A stretch of DNA of 64,000 nucleotides from Dysgonomonas sp. UBA7710 (lineage in GTDB: Bacteria > Bacteroidota > Bacteroidia > Bacteroidales > Dysgonomonadaceae): NCBI RefSeq assembly GCF_002482385.1, contig NZ_DLFW01000048.1, positions 39,417 through 103,416 of the forward strand. Direction: 5' to 3'. Under the pieces are notes generated by a model. The model was not told the DNA's origin. It worked only from the letters and a program-made list of their open reading frames with translations, and ran no database searches. This document shows positions 41,354 through 50,336 of the stretch, in pieces (within the stretch, counting starts at the first letter, position 1; each line of letters starts with the position of its first letter). Made by a program: the position numbers and the translations under genes.

Positions 41354-42522
41354 ACCTTAGCGACGAATTAAAGGCTTTTATAATTACTCATGAGGCTGAT
41401 GATGTGCATTCGCTTGCTTTACAGGCAAAGCAATATCCCGATATAGATATGGAAATGGCTATTCGTCAGGTTACAGGACGCAAGATAGCCAAAGAGAAAA
41501 TCCCTTCGTGGTATGCCAATGACAACATAATTTATCCCAAACATTTGTCGATGGAACAATGCTCGTCGGAACAAACAGCCCTGTTTAAGGCCTCGCTATG
41601 CGGAGGTGAATCTATGGCCGATCTTACCGGTGGCCTGGGAGTAGACTGTTTTTTTCTCGCTCATGGTTTCAATAATGCCGTTTATGTAGAGCAGCAATCG
41701 GAGTTGGCCGAAATAGCTGTTCATAACTTTAAAATACTGGGACAGGATATAAAGGTCGTAAATGAAGATGCAGTGAGTTACTTGTCTTCTATGCCTCCTG
41801 TCAACCTTATTTATATAGATCCTGCACGCAGAGATAGTACAGGCCGTAAAACAGTACTGATAGAAGATTGTACTCCGAATATTCTCGATATAGAATCATT
41901 GCTGGAAGAAAAATCGAAGCAGGTAATGATAAAACTGTCGCCGATGCTGGATATTACTCTTGCCGTAAAATCGGTGAAATCCGTGTCGGATGTATATATT
42001 ATCAGTGTGAATAATGAATGCAAAGAGTTGCTCTTTATCAAAAAAGGAAATACAGGTAAAACTCTTTACCATTGCGTAAATATACAGAATAGCAATACAG
42101 ATACTTATACTTTCTATAAAGAAGATGAAGACACTATCTCTTTGAATTATACAACTAAAATAGCAAAATACCTGTACGAACCAAATGCGTCGATATTGAA
42201 AGCCGGTGCATACAAAAGTATAGCAAAAGCTTATTCTCTGGATAAATTACATCCCAGCAGTCACTTGTATACGTCTGATGTATTGTATGAAGATTTTCCG
42301 GGACGAAAGTTTGTTGTGGATAATATCTGCTCTCTGAATAAGAAAGATATGAAGGAATACCTGTCGGATATTAAGCAGGCAAATATTACTACCCGCAATT
42401 TCCCTTTGTCAGTTCAGGAAATAAGAAAAAAAACAGGGCTGAAAGATGGGGGAGATATATACATATTTGCCACTACATTAGCCGACGACAGGAAAGTATT
42501 ATTGATTTGCCATAAAGCCTGA
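41350..42522 (+). CDS. class I methyltransferase with THUMP-like domain
   Basis: A 390-residue SAM-dependent methyltransferase. Motif I is ADLTGGLGVDCFFLA (residues about 95-109), VEQQSELAEIAVHNF follows, and the catalytic-type motif IYIDPARRDSTGRK is clear. The C-terminal part (about 300-390) fits the THUMP-like domain that guides RNA substrates. The likely substrate is RNA, but the base is not known. Its start overlaps the tamB stop by 4 bases (ATGA). Confidence 0.85.
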   Translation: MNLSDELKAFIITHEADDVHSLALQAKQYPDIDMEMAIRQVTGRKIAKEKIPSWYANDNIIYPKHLSMEQCSSEQTALFKASLCGGESMADLTGGLGVDCFFLAHGFNNAVYVEQQSELAEIAVHNFKILGQDIKVVNEDAVSYLSSMPPVNLIYIDPARRDSTGRKTVLIEDCTPNILDIESLLEEKSKQVMIKLSPMLDITLAVKSVKSVSDVYIISVNNECKELLFIKKGNTGKTLYHCVNIQNSNTDTYTFYKEDEDTISLNYTTKIAKYLYEPNASILKAGAYKSIAKAYSLDKLHPSSHLYTSDVLYEDFPGRKFVVDNICSLNKKDMKEYLSDIKQANITTRNFPLSVQEIRKKTGLKDGGDIYIFATTLADDRKVLLICHKA

Positions 42523-42527
42523 ATATA

Positions 42528-42564
42528 AAAAAAGCCTCGCAAAATCTTTTATGCAAGGCTTTTC
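42528..42564. terminator. bidirectional terminator
   Basis: AAAGCCT-c-GCA and TGC-a-AGGCTTT pair around an AT-rich loop, with A-run before and T-run after. It serves the methyltransferase gene and the convergent flotillin gene. Confidence 0.8.
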
Positions 42565-42582
42565 TTCAATTATTTACTGATA

Positions 42583-44136
42583 TTATTTCTTCTTTTTCTC
42601 ATCTTCAGCAGGTGTAGGAGCCAGTGGAATTATTACCTCTTTATCCTTTTCCGCCTGTCCTTTCAGATAAGACGGAAGATTCATTCCCGCCATTCCGAAC
42701 AAGTCGTTTAACGGAGGTACGGATTTCATCAGGCCCGATATAAAGTTGGCGGTAGATGTCCTGCCATCGTCACCCGCACCGTTTCCTGTATCCCAGACAG
42801 TAACTTTGTCAATTTTGATATTCTTAACGGCCTCAACCTGAGTCTTAACCAGTTCAGGCAATTTCTCTATCAACAATAGCTGGTAAGCTGCCACAGGATC
42901 GCCTTTTGCAGCATTTACAACATCCCTGTAACCTTCCGCCTGTTTGGTCAGTATTTCATACAAACCGCGTGCTTCCGCATCCATTTTGGCGAAGATAGCG
43001 TCTGCATCTCCTTTAGCCTGTTCACGTACACGTTCGGCGGCAGCCTGCGCTTCAATGATAATTCTTTGCTTTTCTATCTCGGCAGGAACAACAACGTTGG
43101 CTATCTGCGTCGAACGCTCTCTTTCCGAACGAGCCAACTCGGCTTTTTGTTCAGCCATATATGCTTCTTCGAGAGCCTTGGCCTGCTGTACTTTTTCGGC
43201 AGCAACAGCCAGACGTGCAGCTTCCGCTTCTTTCTCGCGGCGTTGGGCATCCGAACCTGCAATTTCTATTTTCGCGGTGTTTTCACCCTTTACGGCTATT
43301 GCATTGGCTTCGGCGGTTTTCACACGGGTATCCCTGTCTGCTTCGGCCTTACCGATAGATTCGTCTCTTGCAGCACCTGCAATGCTTACTTCTCTGTCCT
43401 TCTGAGCCACAGCGATGGATACGTCCCTGTCTCTGTGAGTTTCGGCAATTTGTACATCGCGCATTCTGTCGGCGACAGCCTTACCTGTTTCCCCGATTTT
43501 TTCCTGCTCAGCCACGCTGATTTTTGCTTCATTGATAGCTTTTGCAGCGGCTTCCTTACCCAATGCTTCTATGTAGCCTGATTCATCATTGATGTCGGTA
43601 ACATTTACATTTATCAGTTTCAGACCAATTTTGCGAAGTTCCGTATCCACGTTTTTCGCAATGTTGTCAAGGAACTTGTCGCGGTCGGAGTTGATCTCCT
43701 CGATCATCATGGTAGCGATAACCAGACGCAATTGTCCGAACAGGATATCTTTAGCCAATTCCTGTATCTGGGAAGTAGTCAGTCCCAGAAGCCTTTCTGC
43801 CGCGTTATTCATATTTTCCTTCTCGGTGGAAATGGCAATTGTAAAGCGACACGGAACATCTACACGGATATTTTGTTTACTCAGTGCGCTGGTGAGGTTG
43901 GCTTCGATGGATATCGGTTTCAGATCCAGATAAGCAAAATCCTGGATAACAGGAATAATGAACGCACCGCCACCGTGAATACATTTGGCCGATGCACCGC
44001 CTGTTTTTCCATATACTACCAGGATTTTATCGGACGGACATCGTTTGTATCTCGACACCATGGCCGAAATAAATACAAACAGGGCAATGACACCTACGAC
44101 TATAATAATCGCAACATCAGGTATACCATCAATCAT
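42583..44136 (-). CDS. flotillin-like SPFH protein
   Basis: A 517-residue flotillin. One N-terminal helix (residues 7-27) anchors it. The SPFH domain (about 33-210: SDKILVVYGKTG, KCIHGGGAFIIPVIQ) is followed by a long Ala/Glu/Arg-rich coiled coil (about 215-400, with repeats such as AEQEKIGETGKAVADRM, in part) and a C-terminal tail. Flotillins organise fluid membrane domains. The coding pair with the NfeD-like gene (42 bases apart) is the standard FloT/YuaF or YqiK/YqiJ arrangement. Confidence 0.92.
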   Translation of the reverse strand: MIDGIPDVAIIIVVGVIALFVFISAMVSRYKRCPSDKILVVYGKTGGASAKCIHGGGAFIIPVIQDFAYLDLKPISIEANLTSALSKQNIRVDVPCRFTIAISTEKENMNNAAERLLGLTTSQIQELAKDILFGQLRLVIATMMIEEINSDRDKFLDNIAKNVDTELRKIGLKLINVNVTDINDESGYIEALGKEAAAKAINEAKISVAEQEKIGETGKAVADRMRDVQIAETHRDRDVSIAVAQKDREVSIAGAARDESIGKAEADRDTRVKTAEANAIAVKGENTAKIEIAGSDAQRREKEAEAARLAVAAEKVQQAKALEEAYMAEQKAELARSERERSTQIANVVVPAEIEKQRIIIEAQAAAERVREQAKGDADAIFAKMDAEARGLYEILTKQAEGYRDVVNAAKGDPVAAYQLLLIEKLPELVKTQVEAVKNIKIDKVTVWDTGNGAGDDGRTSTANFISGLMKSVPPLNDLFGMAGMNLPSYLKGQAEKDKEVIIPLAPTPAEDEKKKK

Positions 44137-44177
44137 AATTAATAAATGTTTTTAAATTAGTTTATAATAGAGTTACT

Positions 44178-44753
44178 TTAATTAGCCATGGGCGAAACCA
44201 GAAGAATACCTCCTTCTATGGCCTCTACTTTCACCAGTGAACCGCTTTTTATGTCCATATCACTGGATGTGATAGCCGGTAATTCGTGCGTAGAACCTTT
44301 GATACTTATAAATATTTTACCTTTTCCGCCTTTTGCGGCAGGGATATTCATATATACATCGGCTGTTTTCCCTATTGTATCTTCTATTTTGAAGGTGTTG
44401 TCTTCTGATAATTTCATCAGTCCTTTCATAACAAGGAAAAAGAGAATGATAAATAGTGAACCTACAAGGAATGCGATTATGCCTACTATAATCTTACTTT
44501 CGAACGAGCCGTACAATACTGCTCCTGTCCATCCGAATCCAAGCAGGAAGTTAACCAAATTCCTTAGTGAAAATAATTGAAAAGGAGAATCAGCCCCATC
44601 CAGATTACCATCGAAATCGGCATCTATACCTGTATCGGTATCGGCTCCGATAAAAGTCATAATGGTCTGGATTATAAATATAACACTGGCTCCTATAGCT
44701 ACATACCAATAAAACTGTTGTGTAGCATCCATACTTGAAAAAAACTCTTTCAT
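44178..44753 (-). CDS. NfeD/YuaF-like membrane protein, flotillin partner
   Basis: A 191-residue membrane protein with helices near residues 17-37, 62-82 and 89-113, then a soluble OB-fold (about 120-190: IGKTADVYMNIPAAKGGKGK, in part, and SLVKVEAIEGGILLVSP). This is the NfeD-type partner expected upstream of a flotillin gene. An acidic loop (DADTDTGIDADFDGNLDGAD-like, about 39-56) lies between helix 1 and 2 and could bind Ca ions. Confidence 0.85.
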   Translation of the reverse strand: MKEFFSSMDATQQFYWYVAIGASVIFIIQTIMTFIGADTDTGIDADFDGNLDGADSPFQLFSLRNLVNFLLGFGWTGAVLYGSFESKIIVGIIAFLVGSLFIILFFLVMKGLMKLSEDNTFKIEDTIGKTADVYMNIPAAKGGKGKIFISIKGSTHELPAITSSDMDIKSGSLVKVEAIEGGILLVSPMAN

Positions 44754-44925
44754 GGCAGTTCTTTGTTAATAGTTTATTTTCGCTTTTTTAGCTTAATACA
44801 AAAATAAGATTTTTTCCGAAATATACAATAGTTTTGAAAGGTTCTGAAATAAAAATATTTTAGAAAGTTTGTTTTTTAGATATTATAAAATAAAGAAATC
44901 TCTCACAAAGATGTAAAGACGCTTT

Positions 44926-45771
44926 TCAACGATTATTTATGTTTACATTTTCCCATCCTATTATTGCAGCCTTACGGCTGCTATCCCAGTGATACTGTCC
45001 GAATGAACCCGAAGATAGTATTACCCGGTGGCAGGGAATAAGGTATGCAACAGGGTTGTCGCCCACGGCAGAACCTACAGCCCTGCTTGCCTTGGGGTTG
45101 CCTGTTTGTCTGGCAATGTCGCTATAAGTTAAGAGTCTGCCCATGGGTATTTTCAAGAGGGACTCCCATACTTTAAGCTGAAAATCGGTACCTTTCACAT
45201 GCAGTTTTATTTGTTCCGGTCGTTGCCAGTCTTGTTTGAATATATATAGTGCATTTTGTTGGTTGTTGTCTGTCAGTTGTTTATAGTCTGCGTTCGGGAA
45301 TAGTTTTTGAAGTTCTTCCAAAGCGGTTGTTTCATTATTAGCGAAAGCCATGTAGCAGATACCTTTCATAGTAGATGCTATCAGAATCTCGCCGAAGGGA
45401 GTTTCTGCAAAGCTGTAATTGATAGCCAGGTTTTCTCCTCCGTTTTTATATTCTCCGGGTGTCATCCCTTCTATTTTTACAAACAGGTCATGTAGGCGTC
45501 CTGTGCCCGATAATCCGACCTCAAAAGCAGCATCGAAAAGTGTGGCACGGCTCTCTTTGAGTATCTTCTTGGCATTTTCGATACTGATGTATTGGAGAAA
45601 TTTTTTAGGGCTTACTCCCGCCCACTCGGTAAACATACGTTGAAGATGGTAAGGGCTAAGCGCAACATGGGCAGCAACATCGTCCAAACCGGGCTGGAAT
45701 TTATAATTATTGGTTATATATCCGATAGCATCTTTGATGCGGTCGAAGTCTATATTGTTTTGCTGGTTCAT
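44926..45771 (-). CDS. AraC-type regulator fused to O6-methylguanine-DNA methyltransferase
   Basis: An Ada-like fusion of 281 residues. I use the ATG at 45771 (MNQQNNIDF), not the TTG three codons earlier. The N-terminal half is an AraC helix-turn-helix (VALSPYHLQRMFTEWAGVSPKKFLQ, quoted in part). The C-terminal half is a MGMT domain with the acceptor Cys in IPCHRVI (about residue 247) and GNPKASRAVGSA. The N-terminal zinc-bound Cys domain of E. coli Ada, which senses phosphotriesters, is absent, so how it is activated is unclear. The methyl group goes from O6-alkylguanine to the Cys. Confidence 0.9.
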   Translation of the reverse strand: MNQQNNIDFDRIKDAIGYITNNYKFQPGLDDVAAHVALSPYHLQRMFTEWAGVSPKKFLQYISIENAKKILKESRATLFDAAFEVGLSGTGRLHDLFVKIEGMTPGEYKNGGENLAINYSFAETPFGEILIASTMKGICYMAFANNETTALEELQKLFPNADYKQLTDNNQQNALYIFKQDWQRPEQIKLHVKGTDFQLKVWESLLKIPMGRLLTYSDIARQTGNPKASRAVGSAVGDNPVAYLIPCHRVILSSGSFGQYHWDSSRKAAIIGWENVNINNR

Positions 45772-45780
45772 AAGAAACAA

Positions 45781-46375
45781 ATTTAAATATTATAATGCGA
45801 AGTTAGGGTAGGGGAATTAGAAAATAAACCCGATTCTTGCGGAAAAAAATTATCTATATATGTAATAATAGCTTTTAGCTTTTAGCCGTTAGCTGATAGC
45901 TATCAGCTTTTTGAAAGAATGATATGAGGATTTGAAGATTCAAGGTTTAATGATTAAAAAAAGTGTAACCTTTGTAACCTTTTAACAAGTAGTAAGTCAA
46001 GTTTTTTTAATAATGAGTTACTTCGCCCTAGGGCAGTTACAAGTTACGAGTTGGCAGACTGTTTACTGCTTACTGCTAACTGAAAAGGTGTCACCTTTGT
46101 TACTTTTTAATAGTACGGGTTACGAGTGGACGGGATGCGGGTTGTTTTCTGATAACTGATGACTGCTAACTGATATATGTGTTACTTTTGTTACCTTTTA
46201 TATCTTATGTCTGTTGTTTGCTTATTTCCGATTACTGTTTACTAAAATATATTTTGTATTTTTGACGGACTTTTTTTGAACGTTTCAGAAAGCAAGATCA
46301 GAAGCAGTATTTATTCTGATTGTGTTGACTGTCGGGAAACCGGCAAATGAAATAAAAAATATAAACTATCATATA
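45781..46375. repeat. intergenic mosaic repeat region upstream of pheT
   Basis: No gene in 595 bases. An 18-base perfect palindrome AGCTGATAGCTATCAGCT lies at 45891-45908, followed by T5. From 45962 on, units related to the cobT-cobS gaps recur: GTAACCTTTGTAACCTTTTAACAAG, GTTACTTCGCCCTAGGGCAGTTAC (46017-46040), ACCTTTGTTACTTTTTAA (about 46094-46111), and CTGATAACTGATGACTGCTAACTGAT (46149-46174, shown only in words here as tandem CTGAT/AACTG units). A -7 element TATTTTTG at 46257-46264 serves pheT. Confidence 0.6.
46257..46264 (+). promoter_or_regulatory. -7 promoter element of pheT
   Basis: TATTTTTG matches TAnnTTTG. The gene's ATG is 112 bases downstream, leaving a leader of about 105 bases that could hold regulation. 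I saw no leader peptide rich in Phe codons. Confidence 0.45.
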
Positions 46376-48841
46376 ATGAATATTTCGTACAATTGGTTGA
46401 AAGATTACCTTGATTTCGATTTGACTCCGGAGGAAACATCCGCCGCCCTTACATCCTTGGGTTTGGAAACAGGCGGTGTGGAAGAAGTAGAAACCATCAA
46501 AGGCGGGCTGGAAGGCCTTGTTATCGGAGAAGTGCTAACATGTGCAGATCATCCCGATTCCGACCACCTGCATGTAACCACCGTTAACGTGGGACAGGAA
46601 GAACCGTTGCAGATTGTTTGCGGCGCACCGAATGTAGCTGCCGGACAGAAAGTAGTGGTTGCTCTTGTGGGTACTAAACTGTATCAGGGAGAAGAATCGT
46701 TTACAATCAAGAAATCTAAAATCAGGGGAACGGAATCTTTCGGGATGATATGTGCCGAAGATGAAATCGGTATCGGTACCAGCCATGCGGGAATCATTGT
46801 GCTGCCAGCTGATGCGAAGGTAGGAATGCCGGCCAAAGAATATTACAATGTCAAAAGCGATTATATACTCGAAGTAGATATTACACCTAACCGTATAGAC
46901 GGAGCGTCGCATTACGGTGTAGCCCGCGATTTGGAAGCCTATTTGCGTCAGAATAAACTGAAAGGGGCACTCACATTGCCATCTGTGGATGACTTCAAGA
47001 TCGATGAACCGACGGGTGCAGTTACGGTAAGAGTAGAAAACACAGAGGCTTGTCCGCGTTATGCAGGACTTACAATCCGGGGTGTGAAAGTAACCGAAAG
47101 TCCCGACTGGCTGAAAGAAAAGCTTACACTTATCGGTCAGCGACCTATTAATAATGTGGTGGATATCACCAACTATGTATTGCATAGCATGGGACATCCC
47201 CTTCATGCTTTCGATGTGGCTCATATCACAGGCGGAGAAGTAATTGTAAGAACGTTACCCGAAGGTACAAAATTCGTTACACTCGATGAGGTGGAGCGTA
47301 CCCTTAGCGACAGAGACCTGATGATATGCAACGATAAAGAGGGTATGTGTATCGGGGGTGTATTCGGAGGAATGAAATCGGGTGTGACGGAAAGTACAAC
47401 AGAGGTGTTTCTGGAATCAGCGTATTTTAATCCTACATGGATACGCAAAACAGCGCGCCGTCACGGACTGAATACGGATGCTTCTTTCCATTTCGAGCGT
47501 GGCTGCGATCCGAATGATACCATTTATGTACTGAAATATGCCGCAATGCTGATAAAGGAGATTGCAGGAGGAAAGATTACAGGAGATATTCAGGATGTAT
47601 ATCCTAATCCTGTGGAGAGGCCGATTGTAAAATTATCATACGAAAAGGTAAACTCGCTTATAGGCAAGATTATAGATAAGCAAACGGTGAGGTCTATCCT
47701 GAATAATCTGGAGATGGTTATCACAGAAGAAAGCGATGATATGCTCACTATCGAAATACCGACATACCGCGTAGATGTGCTGCGTGATGTGGACGTGATA
47801 GAAGACATACTTCGTGTATATGGCTATAATAATATAGAAATAGGCGACAACCTGAAATCGAACCTGTCATACGAAACACCTACCGATAAGGGATATGATC
47901 TCCAGAATCTGGTCTCGGAACAACTGACAGGAAGTGGTTTCAACGAAATAATGAACAACTCGCTTACGAAAGAGGCTTATTATACCGATTCGCAAGTATA
48001 TCCTGCTTCTAAGTGTGTGTATCTGCTCAATCCTTTGAGTACTGACCTGAATGTTATGCGCCAGACACTTATTTACGGAGGGTTGGAGAGTATCGCTTAT
48101 AACCGTAACCGACAGAATCCTGATATCCGTTTCTACGAATTCGGAAATTGCTATTTCTATGATGCCGAGAAAAAAACGGAAGGCGAAACACTGAAAGAAT
48201 ACAGCGAGGAATATCATTTGGGTATATGGCTCAGCGGAAGCAGCATAGATAATAGCTGGACTTCAGCTAATGAGAAATCGTCTGTATTCCAGTTAAAAGC
48301 CTATGTGGAAAATATACTTGCCCGTTTGGGGATACCTGTCTCTAAATATGATTATGAGCAATTATCGAATGAAATATTCAGCACTGCTATAGCTATTCAG
48401 GCAAAGGGCAAAGGAAAATCGTGGGGTGTATTGGGTATCGTAAACAAAAAGCTGCTTAAAGCGCAGGATATAAATACCGAAGTATATTTCGCGGAACTCA
48501 ACTGGGATGCGCTGATGAAAGAGATAAGGAAGAATACGATCACGTATTCTGAAATGTCGAAATTCCCGGCTGTGAAACGGGATTTGGCATTGTTGCTGGA
48601 TGAGCCTGTATTGTTCGACCAGATAGAGAAAATAGCATACAAGGCGGAACGCAAGTTGCTGAAAGAGGTAAGGCTATTCGATGTATATGAAGGTAAGAAT
48701 CTGCCTGAAGGCAAGAAGTCATATGCTGTGAAGTTTGTATTGCAGGACGATGAAAAGACGCTTAATGACAAGCAGATAGATGCCATTATGCAGAAAATAC
48801 AGAAGTCGCTGGAGAGTGAACTCGGTGCACAATTGAGATAA
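46376..48841 (+). CDS. pheT: phenylalanyl-tRNA synthetase beta subunit
   Basis: The 821-residue beta chain of the alpha2-beta2 enzyme. I start at the ATG 46376 (MNISYNWLKDYL) rather than the GTG at 46322, since all family members begin with this block. A tRNA-binding EMAP-like domain (about 40-150: VIGEVLTCADHPDSDHLHV in part), B3/B4 editing domain, B5 domain, and a C-terminal anticodon-binding FDX-ACB domain (FPAVKRDLALLLDE) are present. The alpha-subunit gene pheS is not adjacent. Confidence 0.96.
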   Translation: MNISYNWLKDYLDFDLTPEETSAALTSLGLETGGVEEVETIKGGLEGLVIGEVLTCADHPDSDHLHVTTVNVGQEEPLQIVCGAPNVAAGQKVVVALVGTKLYQGEESFTIKKSKIRGTESFGMICAEDEIGIGTSHAGIIVLPADAKVGMPAKEYYNVKSDYILEVDITPNRIDGASHYGVARDLEAYLRQNKLKGALTLPSVDDFKIDEPTGAVTVRVENTEACPRYAGLTIRGVKVTESPDWLKEKLTLIGQRPINNVVDITNYVLHSMGHPLHAFDVAHITGGEVIVRTLPEGTKFVTLDEVERTLSDRDLMICNDKEGMCIGGVFGGMKSGVTESTTEVFLESAYFNPTWIRKTARRHGLNTDASFHFERGCDPNDTIYVLKYAAMLIKEIAGGKITGDIQDVYPNPVERPIVKLSYEKVNSLIGKIIDKQTVRSILNNLEMVITEESDDMLTIEIPTYRVDVLRDVDVIEDILRVYGYNNIEIGDNLKSNLSYETPTDKGYDLQNLVSEQLTGSGFNEIMNNSLTKEAYYTDSQVYPASKCVYLLNPLSTDLNVMRQTLIYGGLESIAYNRNRQNPDIRFYEFGNCYFYDAEKKTEGETLKEYSEEYHLGIWLSGSSIDNSWTSANEKSSVFQLKAYVENILARLGIPVSKYDYEQLSNEIFSTAIAIQAKGKGKSWGVLGIVNKKLLKAQDINTEVYFAELNWDALMKEIRKNTITYSEMSKFPAVKRDLALLLDEPVLFDQIEKIAYKAERKLLKEVRLFDVYEGKNLPEGKKSYAVKFVLQDDEKTLNDKQIDAIMQKIQKSLESELGAQLR

Positions 48842-48866
48842 GGTTCGCCAAAAGGACAGATATAAA

Positions 48867-48897
48867 AAAGCGATAGGAGTCAATATCTTATCGCTTT
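48867..48897. terminator. bidirectional terminator
   Basis: AAAGCGATA (48867-48875) pairs with TATCGCTTT (48889-48897). It lies between the convergent pheT and HMA-domain genes. Confidence 0.7.
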
Positions 48898-48912
48898 CTA
48901 TATTGGTTATAC

Positions 48913-49188
48913 TCATTTACAACAGTCGGACAGTTCATCATGTTTTACCTTGTCGGCTTTGTTCTTATCGGTGTCGTGGCCTACTTTTGCGATAGCTTTA
49001 CTGATCTCTTCGGAATTTGTTTTCTCAGGGTTAAAGCCTATCTGGAGTTTGCCATTCTGTATGTTCCATGTCGCGGAAAATACGCCGTCTACTGATAAAG
49101 CTGCGTTTTCTATCCGTTGTTTGCATATCTCACAATTGCCTTGAACTGTAAGTGTTGCGTATTTTAGGTTATTGTATATAATATCCAT
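48913..49188 (-). CDS. small heavy-metal-associated (HMA) domain protein
   Basis: A 91-residue cytosolic metallochaperone-like protein with the HMA fold. GNCEICKQRIENAALSVDGV contains the metal-binding CxxC (Cys19, Cys22). The usual Met before the first Cys (GMxCxxC) is Asn here. A Lys/His/Asp tail ends in SDCCK, adding two Cys that could be a second site. Copper is the common ligand of the family; a Zn role is possible. No P-type ATPase gene is adjacent. Confidence 0.82.
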   Translation of the reverse strand: MDIIYNNLKYATLTVQGNCEICKQRIENAALSVDGVFSATWNIQNGKLQIGFNPEKTNSEEISKAIAKVGHDTDKNKADKVKHDELSDCCK

Positions 49189-49475
49189 ATCCGTAGATTT
49201 TTAAAGGTTGATAATAATATGGGGATATAGATCTATGAAACTATATATATCCTAAAACAAAGATGATATATATTAGTTTCGATATAGGGCTGTTTTTAAT
49301 AATGATTATACAAACCGGATAGTTACTGTGATTTTTTGTGATGAAATTATCGGGGATTGAGGCTAATTGTTAATTATAAATCTGGTAACTATCATATATT
49401 GAAAAGGGGCAAAAGAAAATCCTTATCCGTGATAATGAATAAATGGTCCTTATTCCAAATCTCCGATATTTTTTA
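49189..49475. other. gene-free stretch upstream of the YebC gene
   Basis: AT-rich, no coding frame or RNA gene seen. A loose inverted repeat (about 49220-49255, GGATATAGAT with ATATATATCC) is the only structure. The YebC gene promoter follows. Confidence 0.45.
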
Positions 49476-49483
49476 TACTTTTG
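49476..49483 (+). promoter_or_regulatory. -7 promoter element of the YebC gene
   Basis: TACTTTTG matches TAnnTTTG and ends 34 bases before the ATG at 49518. Confidence 0.5.
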
Positions 49484-49517
49484 CCTACCAAAAGAATAAA
49501 CGATTGATATAAATATT

Positions 49518-50246
49518 ATGGGAAGAGCGTTCGAATACCGCAAAGCGACAAAGATGAAACGTTGGGGCAATATGGCCCGTGTGTTCACTAAACTAGGGAG
49601 ACAAATAACAATAGCAGTAAAAGAGGGTGGCCCTGAGCCTGATACCAATCCCCGTCTTCGTGTGTTGATGCAGCAAGTGAAGAAGGAGAATATGCCAAAG
49701 GAAAATGTAGAACGTGCCATAAAAAAAGCAATATCGAAAGACGAGGCTGATTATAAGGAGGTTGTATATGAAGGATACGGGCCGTTTGGAATTGCTATCG
49801 TGGTGGAGACTGCAACCGATAATCCGACGCGTACTGTTGCGAATGTACGCAGCTACTTTAATAAGCATAATGGTTCACTGGGGACTTCGGGTAGCCTTGA
49901 ATTTCTTTTCGACCACAAATGTGTGTTTAAAATCGGAGCAAAGGACGGTGTCTCACTGGAAGATCTGGAACTGGAATTAATTGACTACGGTGTTGACGAA
50001 GTAGAGCATGACGGTGATGATATAATACTCTACGGAGAGTTTAAATCTTACTCTGAAATACAGAAATATCTCGAAGAAAACGGATTTGAAATACACAGTG
50101 CCGAGTTTGAGCGTATTCCGAATGACCTGAAAGAACTGACAAAGGAACAACAGGAACAAATACAAAAGCTATTGGATAAATTCGAAGATGATGACGATGT
50201 TCAGAATGTGTTCCATAATATGAAAGGAGATTTCGAAGAAGAGTGA
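49518..50246 (+). CDS. YebC/PmpR-family regulator
   Basis: A 242-residue protein of the YebC/TACO1 family, which acts on transcription or on translation of proline-rich stretches. The N-terminus GRAFEYRKATKMKRWGNMA (in part), LRVLMQQVKKENMPKENVERAI (in part) and EGYGPFGIAIVVE are hallmark blocks. Length is normal. A strong terminator follows. Confidence 0.93.
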   Translation: MGRAFEYRKATKMKRWGNMARVFTKLGRQITIAVKEGGPEPDTNPRLRVLMQQVKKENMPKENVERAIKKAISKDEADYKEVVYEGYGPFGIAIVVETATDNPTRTVANVRSYFNKHNGSLGTSGSLEFLFDHKCVFKIGAKDGVSLEDLELELIDYGVDEVEHDGDDIILYGEFKSYSEIQKYLEENGFEIHSAEFERIPNDLKELTKEQQEQIQKLLDKFEDDDDVQNVFHNMKGDFEEE

Positions 50247-50272
50247 CTCTGCTTTGATAATACCATATAAGG

Positions 50273-50303
50273 AACTGCAAGATACTACTCTTGCAGTTTT
50301 TTT
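50273..50303 (+). terminator. Rho-independent terminator
   Basis: AACTGCAAGA (50273-50282) and TCTTGCAGTT (50289-50298) with loop TACTAC, followed by a T-run to 50303. Confidence 0.9.
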
Positions 50304-50336
50304 ATTACATTTGCCAATATAAGAAAAAATAAGGCG

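Noticed and set aside
45891..45908. Terminator made by AGCTGATAGCTATCAGCT and T5
   Set aside because: It lies between two divergent genes, where no transcript should end; I treat it as part of the repeat region.
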